A stretch of 19,313 nucleotides of DNA, taken from NCBI GenBank assembly GCA_902805985.1, contig CADCUW010000102.1, positions 1-19,313 on the forward strand, read 5' to 3'. A program made the position numbers and the translations under genes. Below, piece after piece: positions 14,144 to 19,313 of the stretch (position 1 is the stretch's first letter; every line of letters begins with the position of its first letter). This DNA comes from an uncultured Rubrobacteraceae bacterium (GTDB taxonomy: Bacteria; Actinomycetota; Rubrobacteria; Rubrobacterales; Rubrobacteraceae). The notes beneath the pieces were generated by a model. The model did no database searches, was not told the origin of the DNA, and was given only the letters and a program-made list of their open reading frames with translations.

Positions 14144-14171
14144 GGCTCTAGGATCCAGGCTTCAGGTTCTT
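14144..14171. repeat. Four tandem degenerate heptads GGNTYYN
   Basis: GGCTCTA, GGATCCA, GGCTTCA and GGTTCTT follow one another without gaps, directly after the polymerase stop. The unit type matches the chain at 4211-4260, which suggests a family of intergenic heptad repeats in this genome. Confidence 0.45.
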
Positions 14172-14172
14172 T

Positions 14173-14649
14173 GTGGGTGGCGGTGTTGAGGTGCGACGGG
14201 CGGGGCCGGGGGATGCCGGGGCGTTGGGGCGGGTTGCCTTTGCCGCGAAGGGACACTGGGGGTACCCGGAGCGCTGGATGGAGCTGTGGCGGGAGGATCT
14301 CGAGGTCTCGCCGGGGTTTGTTCGGGAGAACGAGGTGTACGTCGCGGTCTCCGGGGGGAGGGCGGTCGGTTTCTACGCCCTCGTCGGTGGGGGGCGGGAG
14401 TTGAACCTGGAGCACCTGTGGGTGCTGCCGGCCTGGATCGGAACGGGCCTCGGACGGACCTTGTTCGAGCACGCGATGCGCCGCGCAGCAGAGCTTGGGG
14501 CGAGGATGGTCCGGATAGAGTCCGACCCCAACGCGGAAGGTTTCTACCGACGGATGGGCGCGAGGCGTACGGGAGAGAACGTCTACGAGATGGAAGGCCG
14601 GGAGCGCGTGCTGCCGGTCATGGTCGTGGAGCTGCCGAAAGCCCGGTAG
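14173..14649 (+). CDS. GNAT-family N-acetyltransferase
   Basis: The 158-aa product has the GNAT fold order: an N-terminal strand VEVRRAGPGD, two helices, the strand VYVAVSGGRAVGFYALVG, then motif A (LEHLWVLPAWIGTGLGRTLFEHAM, about 79-102) with the acetyl-CoA pyrophosphate loop G90-T-G-L-G-R. After that come a helix, the strand ARMVRIESDPNAEGFYRRMG and the closing strand VMVVELPK. It transfers an acetyl group to an amine on an unknown small molecule or protein. The start is uncertain: the GTG at 14173 is the longest option, and an in-frame GTG at 14191 lies nearer the conserved core. No clear ribosome-binding site. It sits 37 bases after the polymerase stop and converges on the MFS gene. Confidence 0.88.
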   Translation: MGGGVEVRRAGPGDAGALGRVAFAAKGHWGYPERWMELWREDLEVSPGFVRENEVYVAVSGGRAVGFYALVGGGRELNLEHLWVLPAWIGTGLGRTLFEHAMRRAAELGARMVRIESDPNAEGFYRRMGARRTGENVYEMEGRERVLPVMVVELPKAR

Positions 14650-14739
14650 GGCGCACGTGCATGATCCGCCACGAACCGCGCCGTCTCTGTATGTTCGTCT
14701 TTCTCGGACAGGGAAGCTGACGGCTGAGAGCCGACCGTC

Positions 14740-15915
14740 CTACCCTTCCGACGCGACCTCCGGTCGCTTCGCCCTGCTGGTGAGGAGCAGCAGCGCGAGG
14801 GCCGCCAAGGCGCAGAGGGAGCCGGTCCATCCGAGGGTCTGCAGCGAGCCATTGGCGAGGGCGAGGGCGCCGAGGCCGGCGCCGATGCCCTGCCCGAGGT
14901 AGATGGCAGAGGCGTTGAGGGAGAGGGCGACGTTGCGGGTGGAGGGCGCCAACTGGGAGACGCGGTACTGCTGCAGCGGGTTCAGGGCGAAGCCGGCTAC
15001 GCCCCACAGCGCCAGCGCCGCCACAGTACCGGGGAGGGCGAGAGCGGTTTCGGAGGAGGCGACCAGCAGCGAGAAGCCGAGCAGGGAGAGGGAGAGCAGG
15101 GCCAGGATGGCCGCCATGAGCCGGGCGTAGCCTATGTGGTCCGCGCCGTAGCCCCCGAGCCAGTTGCCGAGGAGGGCCGCAACCCCGAACAGGAAGAGCA
15201 GGCCGCTCACGCCGGCGCCGCCGAAGCCGGTGATCTCGGCGAGCAGCGGGCTCACGTAGGTAAACACGACGAACCCGCCCATGAGCCCGAGCGTCGTGAG
15301 GCCGAGGGCGGCCAGAACCGCCGGTTGCCCCAGGGCGTCCACGCGCTCCTTGAGGCCCACCACCGGCGGCGCCTCGACGTCCGGTAGCGCCCGGACGCCG
15401 AGCATGGCCACCACGCCGAGGGCGGCGACCATAACGAAGGTCATCCGCCAGCCCGCGTACGTGCCGATGATCGAGCCAAGGGGTATCCCGACCACGAACG
15501 AGACCGTGAGCCCGCCCGTGATGGTCGAGATCGAGCGCCCCCGCTCCTCCGGCGGGGAGAGGCCCGCCGCCACGGCCAGCGCCGTCGGCGTGAACACCGC
15601 GGCCCCGCACGCGGCGAGCACCCGGCAGGCGAGCAGGAGGCCGAAGGTGGGCGCGAACACCGCCGCCAGGTTAGCCGCCGCGAACACCGCCATCGCGGCG
15701 AAGAGGATCTTGCGCGGCGCCACGCTCCCCGTCAGGGTGACGAGGATGGGCGAGACGACCGCGTAGGTGACCGCGAAGACGGTCACCAGGTTGCCCGCCG
15801 TCCCGACGGAGACGGAGAGGTCGCCCGCGACCCCTTCGAGCAGCCCCGCAAACACGAAGCTCCCCGTCCCTATGGCGAAGGTCCCGAGCGCCAGGACGAG
15901 CAGCCGAAGCCTCAC
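14740..15915 (-). CDS. MFS transporter, DHA1 drug-exporter type
   Basis: A 391-aa integral membrane protein with about 12 hydrophobic segments, the normal length for the family. Visible family marks are the loop 2-3 motif around GSVAPRKILFAAM, CRVLAACGAAVFTPTALAVA in helix 4, the charged loop PPEERGRSIS, and the helix 5 antiporter-like motif GIPLGSIIGTYAGWRMTF. It is related by pattern to proton-driven efflux permeases of the CmlA/YdhP kind; the substrate is unknown. The GTG at 15915 is chosen because it opens the first helix. A G-rich stretch (GGAGGGGG) lies about 10 or more bases upstream. The longer frame reaching into RtcB is an artefact. It follows RtcB by 58 bases on the same strand. 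Confidence 0.9.
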   Translation of the reverse strand: MRLRLLVLALGTFAIGTGSFVFAGLLEGVAGDLSVSVGTAGNLVTVFAVTYAVVSPILVTLTGSVAPRKILFAAMAVFAAANLAAVFAPTFGLLLACRVLAACGAAVFTPTALAVAAGLSPPEERGRSISTITGGLTVSFVVGIPLGSIIGTYAGWRMTFVMVAALGVVAMLGVRALPDVEAPPVVGLKERVDALGQPAVLAALGLTTLGLMGGFVVFTYVSPLLAEITGFGGAGVSGLLFLFGVAALLGNWLGGYGADHIGYARLMAAILALLSLSLLGFSLLVASSETALALPGTVAALALWGVAGFALNPLQQYRVSQLAPSTRNVALSLNASAIYLGQGIGAGLGALALANGSLQTLGWTGSLCALAALALLLLTSRAKRPEVASEG

Positions 15916-15973
15916 GACGCGCCATCCCCCTCCGCCGCCCCGGCAAGCGACGGACCCCGGGGTGGGACGCGGC

Positions 15974-18529
15974 TCATTTGCGCTTCTTTTTCCAGGGTCC
16001 GCCGCCGGCGTCCATGCGCACGATCTTCGGGGTGAACCTCCCGATGAGGTCCACGAGATCCCCCTGCAGCGAGACGACGGCCTCGACGTCCTTGTAGGCC
16101 GCGGGGGCCTCGTCAAGGGAGCCGCCGATGAGGGTGATACCGCGCTCAGAGAGGTGCTCCCTCCAGCGCTCCTCCGAGAGGGTCTTGAAGGCCTGGGTGC
16201 GGCTCATGCGCCTGCCGGCCCCGTGGGCGGCGGAGTTTATGGAGCGGGCGTTGCCCCTGCCGCGCACGACGTACCCCGGGTCACCCATGGAGCCGGGGAT
16301 CACACCCATGACCCCCCGCCCGGCCGGCGTCGCGCCCTTGCGATGGACGATGGCCTCTTTTCCATCCCACTCTTCCTTCCAGCAATTGTGCGCAACGACG
16401 CCGGAGCAAACAAAGGAGTGGCTCTCATGTCGGACAGAGAGATCGTACACGGGTTCGGCGACCTTGGAAGCTACAACCTTGCGTACCCTTTGGACGAAAA
16501 GGCCGGGAGGTGGGGCGAACCCACCAAGCTTCTGATAGCCTAGCCCGCGGCCTTGGGATGCTTCGCGGTTGATTCGGGAGACTTTACTCCTATGCCAAAG
16601 CGGGAGACAGGCTATGGAGCTAGCCGAGATCACGCACCGGTAGACAACGCAAGGCCCAAAGTTGGTGACCTTTCGCTCCTCACTGATCGAAGTAACCCGC
16701 AACCCACACGAAATGGCGAGCTCGCGCAGACCTCGGATCAACGCAGGGTTAGTAGAAGCCATAGTACCCCTGCCCCGGTTACGGACGTTTTCGGCAACGC
16801 AACCATCGGCATCCATGTACCCGGCTAGCAACGCCATCTTCTCTTCTTGAGGGAGCCCGTAGACGTAGGGGGGCAGAGATCTATCGCGTCCGTAACCGAA
16901 AAACCCTAGTTCAACCAACGCGGTGTGGACAGCTTTAGAGGAGCACGTCAGGCCGTAGGTGCCGCGTACGTTGTTCGACCATCGCGCGATAGGTAGGACC
17001 CGCTGGCAGAGCAAGAGGTAATCCGAAGTGTGTTCCTCGTCCTTCCTGCCGATAGCAAGCCCGACACCGTACCCGCTGACCTCAGGTTTAGTGTTTCGTA
17101 CCCAGCCATCGCCGAGGAATGCTCCGAATAAACGGGCGGCGTCGGTGCCGATGGACTGGCCGTTGGCGAAGTAGCCGTCGGCGCAGACGAGCATGTCCCC
17201 TTCCGCAAGCTTATCGGTGCATCTCCACTCGAGAAATCCTGAAGTTTTCCTCCTGGTCCTGGACCCGCCGGTTGGTCTCATCGACAGGACGAGCAGGCGG
17301 TGATCTCCAGTGCATCTGATGCGGCGACTGGCCGTGTGGACCGTGAGCGTTTCACGGTAACCCGACCGCCAGGCATCCGACACCTCCGTTTCCACGAGAC
17401 CGAAATTCGGGTCGCAAGCATAGACCATATCGCCAGCCTCGATCTCGTCCATTCGCCTGGGACCTGCTGGCGTGGGCACGAACTGGTCACCGGCGATGCA
17501 GAAGTTGTGGTGGTTCTCCACCTTCGTCAGGACCTCCTCGCCGAGGGCGTAGGAGACCTTTTCGTGGATGACGGCGTGGTTGGCGGAGGCGTAGCGGCCG
17601 GCGAGTTGCATGGAGAGCCAGTACTCCTCCCCCTCCTCGCTCGTCAGGTCTAGCCACGCGAGGTCGGCGACGCTTTTGTCCAGCTCGGGGTGCTTCTCTT
17701 TGGCGATCTTGGAGTAGCGGTTGGCGACCTTGAACCCAACCCCCCGGCTCCCGGAGTGCGAGAGCAACGCGAGGTAGCGCCGCCCCGGCACGAACGCCTC
17801 TCCGGTCTCTCCCTCGCCGAGCGTCTCGAAGAGTCCCCACTCCACGAAGTGGTTTCCCGAGCCCGACGTACCGAGCTGAGCCCGTCCGGTATCCTTCAGG
17901 CCCCGCAGGAAAGACGTGGCCTCCCACGCGGGGTCGTCGAGGACCTCGTGCTCCGGCCGGCGGCCCTCCTTGTACTTCGAGCCGGCCCCGAAGTTGGTGT
18001 TGCGGAGCAGCACCTCGGTGAGATCCTCCCTCCGGTCCTCGATGAGATCCGGCGACACATCATATATGGATAAACGCATACGACAGGCGATATCCACGCC
18101 GACGGCCCAGGGTATAACGGCGCCTTCGGTGGCGAGGACGCCGCCGACGGGGAGGCCGTAGCCGAGGTGGGCGTCGGGCATCAGGGCGCCGCCGACGGAG
18201 ACGGGGAGGCGCATGGCGTCCTCCATCTGGGCGGTCGTGCCGGGTTCGATCAGGTCCGGCCCCCAGACGCCGTAGGCCCGCGGCCTGTCGCGCAGCTCGT
18301 GCTCGGATGCCCTGGACGCGGCGTCCCGGAGCTTCAGCAGCTCGCGGGCGAGGGGTTCGAGGGCCGGGTCCGTTGGCGCGTCGGGGGCGGCGCGGGTCTT
18401 CTCCAGCTCGCGGAGGATGGAGTCTTCGTCCATGCCGGCCGCCCGGAGGCTCTTTGCGGCGGCGAGGGCGAGGCCGATGGTCGGGCCCTCGGGCCAGCCG
18501 GTTTCGATCAGGTCTCTGCCGTTGATCAT
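15974..18529 (-). CDS. rtcB: RNA-splicing ligase RtcB, intein-containing
   Basis: The 851-aa precursor would splice to 479 aa, the usual RtcB length. RtcB joins 2',3'-cyclic phosphate or 3'-phosphate ends to 5'-OH RNA ends using GTP and Mn2+, in RNA repair and tRNA splicing. Visible catalytic residues are Asp146 and Cys149 (GVDIACRM), Asn226-His227 (GSGNHFVEWG), His258 (SHSGSRG), His340-His341 (ENHHNF), and the GMP-accepting His769 in SAAHGAGRRMSRTQA. The ATG at 18529 has GAGGAGGAGA directly upstream, a strong site. It lies 16 bases after the RhtA-like exporter gene and is probably co-transcribed with it. No RtcA, archease or RtcR gene is seen. Function requires excision of the intein, since the split is beside the metal site. 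Confidence 0.95.
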   Translation of the reverse strand: MINGRDLIETGWPEGPTIGLALAAAKSLRAAGMDEDSILRELEKTRAAPDAPTDPALEPLARELLKLRDAASRASEHELRDRPRAYGVWGPDLIEPGTTAQMEDAMRLPVSVGGALMPDAHLGYGLPVGGVLATEGAVIPWAVGVDIACRMRLSIYDVSPDLIEDRREDLTEVLLRNTNFGAGSKYKEGRRPEHEVLDDPAWEATSFLRGLKDTGRAQLGTSGSGNHFVEWGLFETLGEGETGEAFVPGRRYLALLSHSGSRGVGFKVANRYSKIAKEKHPELDKSVADLAWLDLTSEEGEEYWLSMQLAGRYASANHAVIHEKVSYALGEEVLTKVENHHNFCIAGDQFVPTPAGPRRMDEIEAGDMVYACDPNFGLVETEVSDAWRSGYRETLTVHTASRRIRCTGDHRLLVLSMRPTGGSRTRRKTSGFLEWRCTDKLAEGDMLVCADGYFANGQSIGTDAARLFGAFLGDGWVRNTKPEVSGYGVGLAIGRKDEEHTSDYLLLCQRVLPIARWSNNVRGTYGLTCSSKAVHTALVELGFFGYGRDRSLPPYVYGLPQEEKMALLAGYMDADGCVAENVRNRGRGTMASTNPALIRGLRELAISCGLRVTSISEERKVTNFGPCVVYRCVISASSIACLPLWHRSKVSRINREASQGRGLGYQKLGGFAPPPGLFVQRVRKVVASKVAEPVYDLSVRHESHSFVCSGVVAHNCWKEEWDGKEAIVHRKGATPAGRGVMGVIPGSMGDPGYVVRGRGNARSINSAAHGAGRRMSRTQAFKTLSEERWREHLSERGITLIGGSLDEAPAAYKDVEAVVSLQGDLVDLIGRFTPKIVRMDAGGGPWKKKRK
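16385..17500 (-). other. Intein (372 aa) in RtcB, next to the metal-binding histidines
   Basis: Residues 344-715 of the precursor. Cys344 begins block A (CIAGDQFVPTPAGPRRMDEI). Block B is RCTGDHRLLV (T407, H410). The C-terminal blocks are VYDLSVRHESHSFV and SGVVAHN, with the standard His714-Asn715 end and a +1 Cys716. Both LAGLIDADG motifs are well preserved (LFGAFLGDGWV 467-477 and LLAGYMDADG 567-576), so the homing endonuclease may be active. Excision joins HHNF to CWKEEW, the normal RtcB sequence. A 60-base sample (16621-16680) has 34 G+C against 43 in the flanking host gene (17761-17820), as expected for a horizontally moved element. RtcB is a known intein host in archaea and bacteria. 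Confidence 0.95.
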
Positions 18530-18545
18530 TCTCCTCCTCTTCCCT

Positions 18546-19313
18546 TCAGGTTTTCCCGTACGCGCCGAAGAGCGAAGCCCCGGCGGCGGCCGTGGTGACG
18601 AGCCCTATGGCGGCGACGGCGCGCCAGTCCAGAAGCTCGCCCAGGACCAAAAAGCCAACGAGGGCGGCTACGGCGGGCTCCAGGCTCATAAGGACGCCGA
18701 AGACGCGGGTCGGGAGGGATCTCAAGGCCGAGAGCTCCAGGGAGTAGGGAATGGCGGAGGAGAGGATCGCGACGCCGAGGCCCATGAGAAGGAGCTTCGG
18801 GTCGAGCAGGGCGTAGCCGCCGCCGGCGATACCGACGGGCAGGAGGACGAGCGTGCCGACGCACAGCGAGATCACGAGCCCCGTCCCGCCCGGGAACGCG
18901 CCCCCGACCCTGGCGCTGAGGAGTATGTATGACGCCCAGAACACTCCGGCGAGCAGCGCGAACATCACGCCGACGGGGTCGAGGTTCGTAGCCCCCAGGA
19001 CGTTCAGGGGCGCCAGCAGGAGCACGCCCGTGGCGGCGAGCACGACCCAGAGCCCGTCCAGCAGGCGCCTGGACCCCGCGACGGCGACGCCCAAGGGTCC
19101 TATGAACTCCAGCGTCACGGCCACGCCGAGGGGTATCCGGTCGATGGCGAGGTAGAGGGAGAGGTTCATCGCGGCCAGTGCGAGCCCGAAGACGACGGCG
19201 AGCCCGTACTCGGCCCTGGCGTAGCCCTTTAGCTTCGGGCGCCACAGCAGGAGCAGGATGAGGGCGGAGAGCGAGATCCTGAACAGCACCGTCCCGCCGG
19301 GCCCGACGGAGTC
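18546..19313 (-). CDS. RhtA-like EamA/DMT family amino-acid exporter, cut by the window edge
   Basis: The open frame continues through the right edge, so the N-terminus is missing; at least 255 residues are present. The sequence is strongly hydrophobic with about 9 of the usual 10 helices. It matches the RhtA (threonine/homoserine exporter) branch of EamA proteins: LFRISLSALILLLLWRPKLK, AMNLSLYLAIDRIPLGVAVT and LEFIGPLGVAVAGSRRLLD in the first half, and SSAIPYSLELSALRSLPTR and VLMSLEPAVAALVGFLVLGE in the second. It is an inner-membrane exporter, probably of amino acids; specificity is inferred from family. The gene is 16 bases upstream of RtcB on the same strand. The apparent ATG-like start at 19289 is internal, as the family sequence continues upstream of it. 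Confidence 0.88.
   Translation of the reverse strand, partial: DSVGPGGTVLFRISLSALILLLLWRPKLKGYARAEYGLAVVFGLALAAMNLSLYLAIDRIPLGVAVTLEFIGPLGVAVAGSRRLLDGLWVVLAATGVLLLAPLNVLGATNLDPVGVMFALLAGVFWASYILLSARVGGAFPGGTGLVISLCVGTLVLLPVGIAGGGYALLDPKLLLMGLGVAILSSAIPYSLELSALRSLPTRVFGVLMSLEPAVAALVGFLVLGELLDWRAVAAIGLVTTAAAGASLFGAYGKT

Noticed and set aside
15916..16116. N-terminal extension of the MFS transporter
   Set aside because: It overlaps the 3' end of rtcB and precedes the first membrane helix with a Pro/Arg-rich out-of-frame translation of RtcB.
1..19313. tRNA, rRNA or CRISPR array
   Set aside because: I found no TPsiC-arm/acceptor pattern, rRNA stretch or regularly spaced direct repeats on either strand by eye.

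Overview
The window is GC-rich (a 60-base sample inside RtcB has 43 G+C, another inside the polymerase has 43) and densely packed with genes. The gene content suggests a Rubrobacter-like actinobacterium: a DUF2795 protein, a PRC/DUF2171-like protein, an exonuclease/polymerase that lacks the 5'-nuclease domain, an actinobacterial-style RtcB, and genes whose start codons sit directly behind a -10-like hexamer. The genus is an inference from style, not proof.

Layout. Bases 1-440 are non-coding: a strong hairpin and a 141-bp MITE-like element with 16-bp terminal inverted repeats. Bases 439-2151 hold small genes: a Gly-rich hypothetical, a short ferritin-like helical protein, a DUF2795 protein and a DUF2171-like protein. 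Bases 2164-6158 (minus strand) hold a 3'-truncated DpnA-like DNA methyltransferase, an M20-family carbamoylase/amidase, a DmpA-like P1 peptidase interrupted near its end by an in-frame TAG, and an aldo/keto reductase whose stop abuts the peptidase gene. A hotdog thioesterase (minus) diverges from a 449-aa TPR protein (plus), which is followed by a tiny two-helix membrane protein. Bases 8343-8598, between convergent genes, look like a structured RNA, possibly an orphan HEARO/omega-RNA-type element. Bases 8599-11336 (minus) hold an HD-domain hydrolase, a cytosolic BtuF-like cobalamin-binding protein and a site-2 protease with two CBS domains.

Bases 11406-18529 hold the most striking genes. The first is a family-A DNA polymerase with a 3'-5' exonuclease domain, split by a 329-aa intein placed exactly inside the Exo II motif. 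The second is an RNA ligase RtcB split by a 372-aa intein two residues after its metal-binding His-His. Both inteins keep LAGLIDADG-type endonuclease motifs and are visibly less GC-rich than their hosts. A GNAT acetyltransferase and an MFS exporter lie between them, and an RhtA-like DMT exporter runs off the right edge.

How the genes relate. The aldo/keto reductase and P1 peptidase are translationally coupled. The RhtA-like exporter, RtcB and the MFS exporter form a same-strand run with short gaps (16 and 58 bp). The M50-CBS, cobalamin-binding and HD genes also run in the same direction with gaps of about 50 bp. Otherwise the window is a mosaic of unrelated housekeeping and accessory genes, with traces of selfish DNA: two inteins, a MITE-like element, a broken methyltransferase and a possible orphan omega RNA.
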